From positions 140,901 through 204,900 of the forward strand of contig NZ_WVIE01000008.1 of assembly GCF_010091945.1 (NCBI RefSeq): a stretch of DNA of 64,000 nt. The letters run 5' to 3'. Positions 44,205-52,895 of this stretch are shown piece after piece. Source of the stretch: Myxacorys almedinensis A (GTDB taxonomy: Bacteria > Cyanobacteriota > Cyanobacteriia > Leptolyngbyales > Leptolyngbyaceae). The position numbers were made by a program, and so were the translations under genes. Under the pieces are notes generated by a model. The model was not told where the DNA came from. It saw only the letters and a list, made by a program, of their open reading frames with translations, and did no database searches. How positions within the stretch are numbered: position 1 is the first letter of the stretch; the number at the start of each line of letters is the position of its first letter.

Positions 44205-44239
44205 AACGCGAGACGGAATTATTTTTGAACGCTAGACGG
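44205..44239 (+). promoter_or_regulatory. AraC-type direct repeat operator upstream of the set-2 receptor
   Basis: AACGCGAGACGG (44205-44216) and AACGCTAGACGG (44228-44239) are direct repeats on the same face of DNA, spaced 23 bp, upstream of the Fur box. The same 12-mer form recurs upstream of the set-2 ABC gene. Spacing of about two helical turns fits an AraC-family dimer. Confidence 0.55.
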
Positions 44240-44315
44240 TATTTCTGCGTCCAAAATGCTGACTCATTGGAGTAAAAAAGCGATTAAACTGAACATTCTC
44301 TGATGCACCGTAAAT

Positions 44316-45194
44316 TTGATGAGTTTTGATACTACTTGTCGGCGGCTGACTGAAATCTTTCCCGAAGACTTTGCAAGCTGGCTGCTCGGCTATCGCGTTC
44401 CGCTCACCGAACTGAGTCCGACTGAATTGTCGATCGAGCCAATCAGAGCCGATCGTGTCATTCTGCTGCAAGGGCAAAACGAAATTGTTCATATCGAGTT
44501 CCAAACCGATCCGAAAGATGATGTACCAATGCGATTGGCAGATTATCGCCTGCGTCTGCATCGTAGATTCCCAAACAAGACGATTCACCAGGTCGTGATC
44601 TATCTACGAGAAACCAACTCAGAGCGCGTGTATCAGAACTATTTCGAGATTGCGGGGATGTATGCGGAATTCAACGTGATTCGGATTTGGGAAGTGCCTG
44701 CTGAGGAGTTAATGACGTTTCCGGGCTTGTTGCCGTTCGTGGGACTCAGCCGCAGCAACAATCCCATTCAAACCTTACGCCGAGCCGTGCGAGAAATTCA
44801 GCGCATCGAAGATGAGTCCCAACAGCATGAAGCAATGGCAGCGACTTATGTGTTGTCTGGGCTAAAATTTGAAGCAGCAGTCCTTTCACAAGTGATTAGG
44901 AGAGATATCATGCGCGAGTCTGTCACGTACCAATTGATTTTAGAAGAAGGACGCGAAGAGGGACGGGAACAAGGGCTTGAGCAAGGATTGGAACAAGGGC
45001 AGAGATTGGAAGCGATCGCCCTCACCACTCGCCAATTAACCCGCCGACTCCGACAAGAACTTTCTGAAGAGATGCGATCGCGCCTCTCAACTCTTCCGCT
45101 CCCCATTCTCGAAAATCTGAGCGAAGCACTCCTCGATTTCACAGAGCTATCTGACTTAGAAAATTGGTTAGCAGCCCACAACCCAGCACAATGA
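44316..45194 (+). CDS. Rpn-family PD-(D/E)XK nuclease, second subfamily
   Basis: A 292-residue protein with the Rpn core in a different version: TCRRLTEIFPEDFASWLLG, HIEFQTDPKDDVPMRLADYRLRLHRRF (metal-binding E-x-Q) and HQVVIYLRETNSERVYQN. The C-terminus is again DUF4351-like (LTTRQLTRRLRQELSEEM, LENLSEALLDFTELSDLENWL), preceded by EQGLEQGLEQG repeats. It is divergent from the receptor gene and convergent with the AraC gene, 4 bp apart. Confidence 0.82.
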   Translation: MMSFDTTCRRLTEIFPEDFASWLLGYRVPLTELSPTELSIEPIRADRVILLQGQNEIVHIEFQTDPKDDVPMRLADYRLRLHRRFPNKTIHQVVIYLRETNSERVYQNYFEIAGMYAEFNVIRIWEVPAEELMTFPGLLPFVGLSRSNNPIQTLRRAVREIQRIEDESQQHEAMAATYVLSGLKFEAAVLSQVIRRDIMRESVTYQLILEEGREEGREQGLEQGLEQGQRLEAIALTTRQLTRRLRQELSEEMRSRLSTLPLPILENLSEALLDFTELSDLENWLAAHNPAQ

Positions 45195-45198
45195 GCAA

Positions 45199-46185
45199 TT
45201 ACAGATCGTCGAATTGCTGCTGATATTGTTTTGGGTTCTGACCAAACTTCTTACGAAATGCCGTTGCAAAGTAACTCCGATTTCGCAACCCCACTGCCAT
45301 CATCGCCTCCGACACCTGCATCGTTCCCCGCTCCAACATTTGCCGCGCCTGCTCTAGTCGGTACTCCAACAGATAATCAAACACCGTCATCCCAAACTCT
45401 TGCTTAAAGCCTTTTTTCAACGTGCTTTCATTCAGTTGAGCTTGTTGGGCTAACTGCTCCAATGTTAGCGGTTGATGCAGGTTTTGCAGCAGTAACTCTC
45501 TGGCGTAATACAGTCGATCGCGCGTTCCTGCCTGCATCCGTTTTGTCACAGGCAAACTTCCATGAATCGCTTGCTCCTGCTCTAGCACTAAACTTACAAA
45601 CTCCAACGCTTTCCCTTCCAGAAACATCCGCTTGTGCCATCCCTGAAACGGACAGCGCAAAATCTCCCACAACACGCGCTCGATCGCTGGATTCAGCTTT
45701 CCCACTCGCGCATAGCTCTGTTGTTCTACCGGACGAATCAAATGCTGAAACATCTCTGGTAATTGTCCAGATTCATCTCGAACAAACGATCGTAGTAGCT
45801 CAGATGACATAAATAGCGTGACTTCCAATGCTCGCTGCTCTGGTGCATCCAAGACATCTTTGAGCCTGAGTCCGCTGCCTCTAATGTTGAACTCGCGATC
45901 TCCCATCATCGTTTGTCCATCTTCATGCTTGCCCCAGAGATGAAAGTGAAACTGCACAAAATCAATTGGCGTTTCGGCTCTGTAGATTAGCAACTGCTTC
46001 TTCAGACGCATATCACAGATTTCGAGCGTCATGCCGTCGCGTAGATCAATCCATCGCAAATAACCTTGGGCGATCGCGCTAGGATAGTGCCACGTCACAT
46101 CCAACGCATCCATCGGATCAAGTTGTACGCTTGCATCAATTTTTTGCTGAAAGTCGTGCAAATCTAACTCAGAAATGGAAATCAT
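45199..46185 (-). CDS. AraC/PchR-type transcription regulator (set 2)
   Basis: A 328-residue homologue of the 32585 gene with the same architecture: sensing half followed by double HTH (LEQLAQQAQLNESTLKKGFKQEFG, VSEAMMAVGLRNRSYFATAFRKKFGQNPKQY). It lies between the ABC gene and the receptor and probably activates both when its siderophore is bound. A TGAGAAT-containing palindrome lies 34 bp upstream of its start. Confidence 0.9.
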   Translation of the reverse strand: MISISELDLHDFQQKIDASVQLDPMDALDVTWHYPSAIAQGYLRWIDLRDGMTLEICDMRLKKQLLIYRAETPIDFVQFHFHLWGKHEDGQTMMGDREFNIRGSGLRLKDVLDAPEQRALEVTLFMSSELLRSFVRDESGQLPEMFQHLIRPVEQQSYARVGKLNPAIERVLWEILRCPFQGWHKRMFLEGKALEFVSLVLEQEQAIHGSLPVTKRMQAGTRDRLYYARELLLQNLHQPLTLEQLAQQAQLNESTLKKGFKQEFGMTVFDYLLEYRLEQARQMLERGTMQVSEAMMAVGLRNRSYFATAFRKKFGQNPKQYQQQFDDL

Positions 46186-46218
46186 AACGTTTGTGCTGAT
46201 TATTGCAACACTTTATCA

Positions 46219-46233
46219 TTAAAAGAATTCTCA
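46219..46233. promoter_or_regulatory. Possible Fur box of the set-2 AraC gene
   Basis: TTAAAAGAATTCTCA (reverse TGAGAATTCTTTTAA) matches 10 of 14 positions of the 7-1-7 Fur pattern and sits in the 67-bp gap between the ABC gene end and the regulator start. Confidence 0.35.
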
Positions 46234-46252
46234 TTTCAAAGTGTAGTTTTTG

Positions 46253-48058
46253 CTACAATACTCCAGCCTGAACGCGCCAAAGATTTGCATAGATACCGTT
46301 TTGGTCTAGTAACTGCTCGTGTGTTCCTGACTCAACAAATTGCCCCTGTTCCATAACATAGATACAATCGACCTGGCGAATCGTGGAAAGCCGATGCGCG
46401 ATCGCAATGGTCGTCCGATTCTGAGTAATCCGGGAGAGCGATCGCTGAATCGCCGCTTCTGTCTCATTGTCAACTGCTGAAGTTGCTTCGTCTAAGATCA
46501 GAATTGGTGGATTTTTGATAATTGCTCTGGCGATCGCAAGTCGCTGTCGTTGACCTCCTGATAGTTTCTGCCCGCGTTCTCCAACAATTGTTTGATATCC
46601 TTCTGGCAAATGTTCAATAAACTTGTGTGCTTCTGCTACTTTTGCAGCCATAATGATGTCTTGCTCAGTTGCGTCAAATGTCCCATAAGCAATATTTTCT
46701 GCAACCGTGCCGTGAAACAAGAACACATCTTGGCTGACTAAGCCTATGGTGCGCCGCAGATCCTGTAAATTTAGGTCGCGGATATCAACATTGTCGATTG
46801 TAATCTTGCCTGAATCGACCTCGTAAAACCGCAGCAATAGCTTAACCAGGGTGCTTTTTCCTGAACCTGTTGCACCCACGATCGCCGTGGTTTTCCCGGC
46901 TGGAATGTGCAGCGATAAATTCGTTAAAACAGGACTACGGCTGGGATAAGCAAAGCTGACATATCCGAAGTTCACCTCACCTCGAACAGTTTCGGTTCCT
47001 TCGGAGTTGCGTTTAGGGCTTAGCGCAATTTTTCCTGACTGGATCTGAATCGGAGTATCTAACAAATCCATAATTCGCTTTGTCGATGCCATTGCGCGTT
47101 GGTAGGAATCAAAAATCTCACCCAAATCTACCAACGACCATAACAATTGCTGCACCAAAATCAGAGCAATGCTATAACTTGCGATCGACAGTCGCCCCGA
47201 AAATGCTGCAAGTCCACCCAATACTAGTAGCGTTGTAAATCCAATTAACACCAAAATCCGAATCAGCGGAATGAATGCCGCCGAGAATCGAATTGCTTTA
47301 GCATTGCTCCGACGATAAGCATTACTTTCTGCTTTTAAGCGATCGCGCTCATATCGCTCAGCCGTAAAGCTTTTAATCGTAATAATTCCACTAATGTTAT
47401 TTTCTAATCTGGTATTGAGATCTCCAACCTGCTCACGCACCCGATCGTAACGAGGTTCTAGTAAACGTTGGTAACGTAAAGAACCTAAAAGGATAAAGGG
47501 CATCGGTAACATTGAAGCGATCGCAATCTCGATAGGCAACACTAAAAATGCCCCGATCATCAGAATGATGACTGCGCTCGCAATTTGAATAATGTGATTC
47601 GCGATCGTATTTAGAAAATGCTCTAATTGATTGATGTCATCACTGAGAATTGCGATCAAACCACCTGTCGTTTGTTCTTCAAAGTAGGCGGCTTCTAATT
47701 CTTGTAGATGAGTATAAGCATCTAACCGCAAATCATGCTGCATATCCTGAGCTAGATTGCGCCAGAGCAGATCATAGCCATAGTTTGAAAGGGATTCGAG
47801 ACCCCAAATCAGGACAGTAATCAATGCAAGTAAAAAGAACTGATGTATAACATTAGAAATGCCGAATTGAGATAAAAAAGAATTTTGCTGTTTGAGCAAT
47901 ACATCGATCGCGGCTCCCATGAGTGCAGGAGGGGCAAGATCCATCAACGTATTCACAATTGAACAGACTGTCGCTTGCCAAATCTGCGATCGATATCGTT
48001 GCCCATAGTTCAACAACCGGAATAAGGGTGCTTTGGAGTTTCGCTTGAAAGTTGGCAT
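46253..48058 (-). CDS. Exporter-fold ABC transporter, fused TMD-NBD (set 2)
   Basis: A 601-residue half-transporter highly similar to the set-1 gene throughout the ATPase: Walker A GATGSGKST, LSGGQRQRLAIARAI, ILDEATSAVD. Its membrane part is more diverged. It is followed by the regulator gene on the same strand. A copy of the AraC-type operator lies about 115 bp upstream of the start. It could exchange with the set-1 half to form a heterodimer. Confidence 0.9.
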   Translation of the reverse strand: MPTFKRNSKAPLFRLLNYGQRYRSQIWQATVCSIVNTLMDLAPPALMGAAIDVLLKQQNSFLSQFGISNVIHQFFLLALITVLIWGLESLSNYGYDLLWRNLAQDMQHDLRLDAYTHLQELEAAYFEEQTTGGLIAILSDDINQLEHFLNTIANHIIQIASAVIILMIGAFLVLPIEIAIASMLPMPFILLGSLRYQRLLEPRYDRVREQVGDLNTRLENNISGIITIKSFTAERYERDRLKAESNAYRRSNAKAIRFSAAFIPLIRILVLIGFTTLLVLGGLAAFSGRLSIASYSIALILVQQLLWSLVDLGEIFDSYQRAMASTKRIMDLLDTPIQIQSGKIALSPKRNSEGTETVRGEVNFGYVSFAYPSRSPVLTNLSLHIPAGKTTAIVGATGSGKSTLVKLLLRFYEVDSGKITIDNVDIRDLNLQDLRRTIGLVSQDVFLFHGTVAENIAYGTFDATEQDIIMAAKVAEAHKFIEHLPEGYQTIVGERGQKLSGGQRQRLAIARAIIKNPPILILDEATSAVDNETEAAIQRSLSRITQNRTTIAIAHRLSTIRQVDCIYVMEQGQFVESGTHEQLLDQNGIYANLWRVQAGVL

Positions 48059-48151
48059 GGGGCAGTTCCTTGGGAGTTGCGATTAACGTCGATCGCAAAA
48101 GTATTCCCTCGTTAGATTACCGAGTCTTGACACATCGCAAAAGCCCATTTT

Positions 48152-48186
48152 GGCGGTTAGCGGAACTTTTTTTGAATGCTAGACGG
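48152..48186 (+). promoter_or_regulatory. AraC-type direct repeat upstream of the set-2 ABC gene
   Basis: AATGCTAGACGG (48175-48186) matches the receptor-operator 12-mer at 11 of 12 positions. A weaker half (GGCGGTTAGCGG, 48152-48163) sits exactly 23 bp before it. Orientation relative to the minus-strand gene is the same as at the receptor. Confidence 0.5.
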
Positions 48187-48326
48187 ACTTTCTTGGTCTT
48201 TGAAATAGAAACAACTCGAATTGGTCTAAAACGGACGCGACTGCACTCCGGTTGGAACAGGTATTTCTTATTCATCTCCTCGGATGCTTACAACATAAGC
48301 AGGCTGACCTTTTAGGGAACCGGGCG

Positions 48327-49058
48327 TCAACTCGTAAAAACCGTTCCTCGCTGATCGAAAGATGCCGCCGCAATCCGAACGTAAGCAGAGATCCACCTGA
48401 ACAGAGTAGCCGTTTTGAAGGGAATCGGAACTTTGCTAAACAAAATAACAGCAAACAGACTGCCAGATGGCAACATGCCTCCAAAGCCCAAAACCGACTG
48501 AACTTGATAAGGAATTACAAATTCTCTTTGAGCCGGAATGTACGGACTTCCTACCGCTTCAGCAACGTAAAAGACGTTAAACGCCTTGTGTGCCACTGTT
48601 GTGATCAACGTTGGAGTTGTGTCGATCACAGTACTGATGTCCAAACCAAACTGCTGAATGAGTTGCGAAATCATGGGAGCACGATTTACAAAGTCTTGAT
48701 CAATGAGCGGAATTGCCTGATGCCCCATCGATTCTTGCCTAAGATTCCACTGAGGCTCGTCCCCTGCTGTGGCAAGCAACGTTAGACATTTAGTCGCTCG
48801 ACGAATCGAACGACCCTTTAATATTGCCTGAGCCTCTTCTTGAAGCTCTTGACCCAGATCTCCATAGGGATGAGTTTTGAAAAAACGAACAAGAGCACAC
48901 GCTGGTTTGCCAGTACGTTGATCAATCAAATTTTCATAGAGATAACGGGTGATTCGACCCGCCGTTTCTTCCATGCTTTCAGACCTCTCATCCAGGTTGC
49001 GAAGTTTGACTGCACAGCGACGCATATCCTCTTCAGTGAATGTTGCTAGATTGTACAT
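48327..49058 (-). CDS. Stand-alone sensor-like domain protein
   Basis: A 243-residue soluble protein. It resembles the cyanobacterial input domain usually N-terminal to PAS/histidine kinases: KTHPYGDLGQELQ, LTLLATAGDEPQWNLRQES, HQAIPLIDQDFVNRAPMISQLIQQFGLD, FNVFYVAEAVGSPYIPAQREFVIPYQVQSVLGFGGMLPSGSLFAVILFSK. No output domain follows, so it may act in trans or be a truncated kinase. The 220 bp after it toward the ABC leader hold only non-coding sequence. Confidence 0.6.
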   Translation of the reverse strand: MYNLATFTEEDMRRCAVKLRNLDERSESMEETAGRITRYLYENLIDQRTGKPACALVRFFKTHPYGDLGQELQEEAQAILKGRSIRRATKCLTLLATAGDEPQWNLRQESMGHQAIPLIDQDFVNRAPMISQLIQQFGLDISTVIDTTPTLITTVAHKAFNVFYVAEAVGSPYIPAQREFVIPYQVQSVLGFGGMLPSGSLFAVILFSKVPIPFKTATLFRWISAYVRIAAASFDQRGTVFTS

Positions 49059-49187
49059 GGGTTGCCTACTAGTAGCGAGTTACACCTTGCTTGGCTATCC
49101 CATAGTCCAACTATTAGTGGCTGTCTCAGGACATTTTTGCTATGAATATCTCAAAGAGTCGTAACCTTAGTCAGTAACGTTCTACAC

Positions 49188-49342
49188 CTAGTAGATGGTC
49201 AAGGTTAAGGCGATGGGTGCATGAGTGGAGGGGTCGATGAGTGGAGGGGTCGATGGGCTGGATTACTGATCGACCCATCCACCCATCGGCTCTCTAACCC
49301 ATCCCCTCCTAGTCCCTCATTTCAACTTTGACAGACTACTAG
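49188..49342 (+). repeat. CTAG-ended MITE-like element, long form (155 bp)
   Basis: Termini CTAGTAGATGGTCAAGG and inverted CTAGTAGTCTGTCAAAG; body nearly identical to 13537-13691. It fills the gap between the sensor gene promoter and the GHL10 gene end, and its right end is 41 bp from the GHL10 stop. Confidence 0.85.
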
Positions 49343-49383
49343 TTAGCCGACGACACTGTGGACTGACGACACTACAGGCTGTT

Positions 49384-51222
49384 CTATAACTTAGCTCGCT
49401 CAAGTTTAGACAGAAACAGAGTCTGCCACCCTGCTTTTCGGGTCTCAACAGGTTCGGGGGAGTTATTCCATAACGTTTCGTAGAAGAAGAACGACATTCC
49501 GGCATAGCCGCGATCGCGCACGGCTTGCACCTGACGCCGCAGTTCATCCATCGGTCTGGGCGTGCTAGATAAGCCGCTCAAAATTCCGATCGCGGTGGGG
49601 ATGCGATCGCGGGCTTGTTTGAGTTCTGGATGGGTGGCAGGCTCGATGCGATCGACAAATTTTTGACCTTGAAAATAAATTTGAGGAATGAGTTCTTCAA
49701 TCAGCCCATCTTGTTCCCATTTGTGCCAATCGACCAACGCTCGCTCGTAGGCATAGGGCAGATCCAGGGGAGACAGCCCGATAATTACCTTCGGCTTCTG
49801 GGATTTCACGCTCTGGAAGACTTGCTTTAAGACCTCTTCGATTTTGTTCGATCGCCAGCGCAGCCACTCTGCCCACTGCGGATCTTTTGCTAAAAATTCT
49901 GGACACGCATCTTTCATACCGGCTTTCTCGCACCGAGCTAGATCGTATCTCGGTGGCGATTTGCCGTTGTGTTCTTGCTGATAAAGCTTCACCGTAAAAT
50001 CGTCGTAGCCAAACTCGATAGGCAAGCCAAAATGGTCATCAAACTGCACTCCATCGACGTCGTAGTTTGTGACAACTTCTGTGACCAAATCCACCATAAA
50101 CGTCTGCACTTCGGGCTTAAACGGGTTAAACCAAATCGGAACTTGGCGACCGTCCAAGCTTCTAGGATCACCATCAGCAGAGCCATCTTGCTTGGTTGTC
50201 CACCAGTCTTTATGCTTTTGAGCCAGTTCCGATTCTTTGGGCGCAAAAAAGCCAAACTCAAACCATGGAATCACCGCCATGCCTTTGTCGTGCCCTTCGG
50301 TGACGATCTGGTTGAGCATGTCTCGCTCTCGCAACCCTGCCGCGATCGCACGGGGGTCAACCTCAACCCCAAGGTCTTGCTTCATCACCTGGCTAGGGTA
50401 GAGGGTGTATCCCCAATTCCACACGACCGGATAGAGCGTGTTGAAATTTAAGCGAGACAGTTCAGAAACAGCATTGCTGAGTTTAGATGCATTGAATAAT
50501 ACATCGCTATCAATGTTGGTTAGCCAAACGCCACGAATCTCACGTTTGGCAACCGCAGAAGGAATGTATTGCGAGGAAACTAATCCTGCGGTTTCGGGCA
50601 AGGCACGGCAGACAAACGCCGCCACCTCTCCCCGGCTGGCAGGTTTCATCGGCTCTAACCGTTGCGTCGTCGGATAGTTGACGACCAGCCCCTTTTGCGT
50701 GGCAGATGCGATCGCACTCACGGCATAGGGTGGGATCGCCCCTGCATCTCCGTAAGTTTTCAGCATATCTACGGCTTGCGTCGGTTCAATCTTTAACCCA
50801 TTGGCTAAGGCAGTTAACGCTTGCGCTCGAATAATGGTGAGATTGGGCTGAAAGGTTTGATTGGGAAACCCTGAAAAAAAGTTGGCGCGGTAGGCTTTCT
50901 CGATCGCATCGGCTGCCCAATAGGTTGCGGGTACGTCTTGAAATGAAATCGCTGGACGCGAAGGCGAACCGACGATCGTGGGAAAAGCCTTCACTGCGAT
51001 CGCGGCAAATTGTGCCCGTGTCACTGCATCATCGGGGCGAAAGCGCCCATCGGGAAATCCACCAATCACATTGCGTTGCGCCAAGGCTTCGATGCAAGGT
51101 CGCGCCCAGTGCGTTTGAATATCAGTAAATCGAGATTGAGCCGTCACCACTTGGATGGAGAACACACTGATGAAGGCCAGTAAAAAAAGGCAGGTGATGC
51201 GGAAAAAGCGAGAAAGCTGCAT
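49384..51222 (-). CDS. S-layer-homology plus glycoside-hydrolase-like (GHL10) protein
   Basis: A 612-residue secreted protein: signal peptide (LFLLAFISVFSIQVVTA), three SLH repeats at about 32-200 (FTDIQTHWARPCIEALAQRNVIGGFPDGRFRPDDAVTRAQFAAI), then the GHL10/DUF187 TIM barrel (REIRGVWLTNIDSDVLFN, VDGVQFDDHFGLP with the acidic DD pair, GLSPLDLPYAYERALVDWHKW). It probably binds the cell envelope through SLH and cleaves a polysaccharide or peptidoglycan part. Substrate unknown. Confidence 0.9.
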   Translation of the reverse strand: MQLSRFFRITCLFLLAFISVFSIQVVTAQSRFTDIQTHWARPCIEALAQRNVIGGFPDGRFRPDDAVTRAQFAAIAVKAFPTIVGSPSRPAISFQDVPATYWAADAIEKAYRANFFSGFPNQTFQPNLTIIRAQALTALANGLKIEPTQAVDMLKTYGDAGAIPPYAVSAIASATQKGLVVNYPTTQRLEPMKPASRGEVAAFVCRALPETAGLVSSQYIPSAVAKREIRGVWLTNIDSDVLFNASKLSNAVSELSRLNFNTLYPVVWNWGYTLYPSQVMKQDLGVEVDPRAIAAGLRERDMLNQIVTEGHDKGMAVIPWFEFGFFAPKESELAQKHKDWWTTKQDGSADGDPRSLDGRQVPIWFNPFKPEVQTFMVDLVTEVVTNYDVDGVQFDDHFGLPIEFGYDDFTVKLYQQEHNGKSPPRYDLARCEKAGMKDACPEFLAKDPQWAEWLRWRSNKIEEVLKQVFQSVKSQKPKVIIGLSPLDLPYAYERALVDWHKWEQDGLIEELIPQIYFQGQKFVDRIEPATHPELKQARDRIPTAIGILSGLSSTPRPMDELRRQVQAVRDRGYAGMSFFFYETLWNNSPEPVETRKAGWQTLFLSKLERAKL

Positions 51223-51392
51223 TGTGAAATGCTCCGACGGTTAGATCGTCTCTGAGGTCTTCAGTACTTTCTCATTAGAATGCGAATAGAAGTGAATTTG
51301 TTCAGATGTCTTAAAAAGAACGCCCTGATCGGGGGATCAAGACGCTGTTGTAATCGCTAAGAGCTAACTATGCTTTTGTCTCAATGCAACTA

Positions 51393-52175
51393 TTAATCTA
51401 ACTCCAAAACGCCTCGCGTTCCTTCACGGCGTTTTTGATCCTTTGCGTCAAATTTTGCGATGCAAGCCCCCTTTTCAACCATGACGCAACCCAAGTAATC
51501 AGTCGCTTCAACTAACGCCGCCCGGAGAGCTTTACCCACAGGTGCGCGCTTAGTTTCGTTGCGATCGCCGCCCAAACTCACCCCTCTGATACTGATTCCT
51601 GCATCTGCACCTTTCGATTCGGAGGTAGCACGCCCTTCGATCGTGCGAGCATGAACCACTTCTCCAGTGGTCGAATTCACCACACGCAAATCCACGGCAA
51701 TGTAAGCTTGCTGCTTTGCTTGGCGTGCCCCTCCACCAATGCGAATGCCGCCAAGATTGATGCCGCCAACTCTGCCGCCAGTCGATTCGTCCGAAACCCC
51801 TTCCTCATAGGACGTCACTTGACCCAAGACAATATACTGCGATCCGGTAATCTGACCTTTCTTAGCTTCAGTTCCTGGGCGGACTAATCCAAGCTGAGCC
51901 AATTCTTGTTCTGAGAGAACGGCTCCAAGCTTCTGACGCTCAACGACACTAAATTTTCCAGTTGCAGTCAATTCATTACTGAGTGCATCTGCCAACTCTC
52001 GCGCAGTTCCATTTCCCCACCACCACCAACTCGTTTGATTCTTGAATTCTGGAATTGAGATAGTCGGTTTGGATTGTGCAAATGCAGCAACTCCAGCGCT
52101 GAGGCTCAACCCCAACGCCATAACAATAGCAGCAGCATTAAGGCTGAGTGCGCGAAAATTTGATGAAATCTTCAT
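51393..52175 (-). CDS. CsgG/HfaB-like secreted protein
   Basis: A 260-residue protein with signal peptide (AAAIVMALGLSLSAGVAAFAQ) and a CsgG-like fold: PTISIPEFKNQTS, LADALSNELTATGKFSVVERQKLGAVLSEQELAQLGLV, GSQYIVLGQVTSYEEG and a glycine-rich hairpin region GGRVGGINLGGIRIGGGARQ, then AYIAVDLRVVNSTTGEVV. Canonical CsgG is an outer-membrane pore lipoprotein; here no lipobox cysteine is obvious, so secretion to the periplasm is more likely. No curli genes are adjacent. Confidence 0.8.
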   Translation of the reverse strand: MKISSNFRALSLNAAAIVMALGLSLSAGVAAFAQSKPTISIPEFKNQTSWWWWGNGTARELADALSNELTATGKFSVVERQKLGAVLSEQELAQLGLVRPGTEAKKGQITGSQYIVLGQVTSYEEGVSDESTGGRVGGINLGGIRIGGGARQAKQQAYIAVDLRVVNSTTGEVVHARTIEGRATSESKGADAGISIRGVSLGGDRNETKRAPVGKALRAALVEATDYLGCVMVEKGACIAKFDAKDQKRREGTRGVLELD

Positions 52176-52317
52176 ATGGTGTAATTCATTGCCAGTGGTA
52201 CGGAAGTTTTAGATAGCCACCCTGATCAATAAAACACATAGTCCTACGTAAGTAGCCTATCATTACTATTCGTTCAAAATTATATAGAGAATGTGTAAAA
52301 TTGACCGATTTATCGAA

Positions 52318-52662
52318 TCATCCCTTACCACCGCTAATTTTTGCTTTGTAACCTAACCCCACCAAAATCTGCAACAGCTTCTGAGCATGGTCGCCCTGAA
52401 TCTCGATCGCATTTTCTTTAGCCGTTCCACCCGTTCCGCACTGTGCCTTTAGCTTTTTTGTCAATTCTGTGAGTGCCTCGGCACTGTGCTGAAACCCAGT
52501 CACAACCGTTACGGTTTTTCCGCCTCGCCCTTTGCGCGACACTTGAATTCTCACCTCCTGCTGGTTGGGGGGAAGATCGGGCACAGCCCGCTCTGTTGCA
52601 GGAGTTTCCCCAAACTCAGACCACACTTTTCGCTCTTGTCCTGGTTTTGATTGCTTAGCCAT
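52318..52662 (-). CDS. SUI1/eIF1-like translation factor (YciH)
   Basis: A 114-residue protein with the SUI1 core: VRIQVSRKGRGGKTVTVVTGFQHSAEALTELTKKLKAQCGTGGTAKENAIEIQGDHAQKLLQILVGLGYKAKISGG. Bacterial YciH proteins act on initiation fidelity in vitro. The N-terminal 35 residues are a basic linker. It is separate from neighbours. Confidence 0.93.
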   Translation of the reverse strand: MAKQSKPGQERKVWSEFGETPATERAVPDLPPNQQEVRIQVSRKGRGGKTVTVVTGFQHSAEALTELTKKLKAQCGTGGTAKENAIEIQGDHAQKLLQILVGLGYKAKISGGKG

Positions 52663-52837
52663 ATTAAGAATTGCAAAATGTTACAAACTGCACTCACAAT
52701 GTCAAGTGAATCTTAAGGCAGGGTCAGTCTTCTAGGCGAGAGTGATAAGATTTTGATCATCACGAGTTGAGCAGGGTGAGGACGATCGTTTTACCGGTTT
52801 AGACCGCGCTGTGGCAGCCCCTGCGGTTAGCGGTTTT

Positions 52838-52876
52838 GCTCTATTCCATCTTTTTGCTCTATTTCATCTAAAGAAC
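52838..52876. repeat. Two tandem TTTTGCTCTATT-CATCT units
   Basis: Units with TTTTTGCTCTATTTCATCT (second) and TTTTGCTCTATTCCATCT (first) lie in tandem about 20 bp upstream of the membrane-protein gene at 52896. They could be an operator or a chance duplication. Confidence 0.45.
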
Positions 52877-52895
52877 TCTGGTTCCCGTATTACTT

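Noticed and set aside
48221..48240. Further AAACGGAC sequence upstream of the set-2 ABC gene as a third operator half
   Set aside because: Matches the 12-mer at too few positions to separate from chance.
48252..48785. 177-codon plus-strand frame opposite the sensor-like gene
   Set aside because: Low-complexity Arg/Asn-rich shadow; the minus frame shows clear domain similarity.
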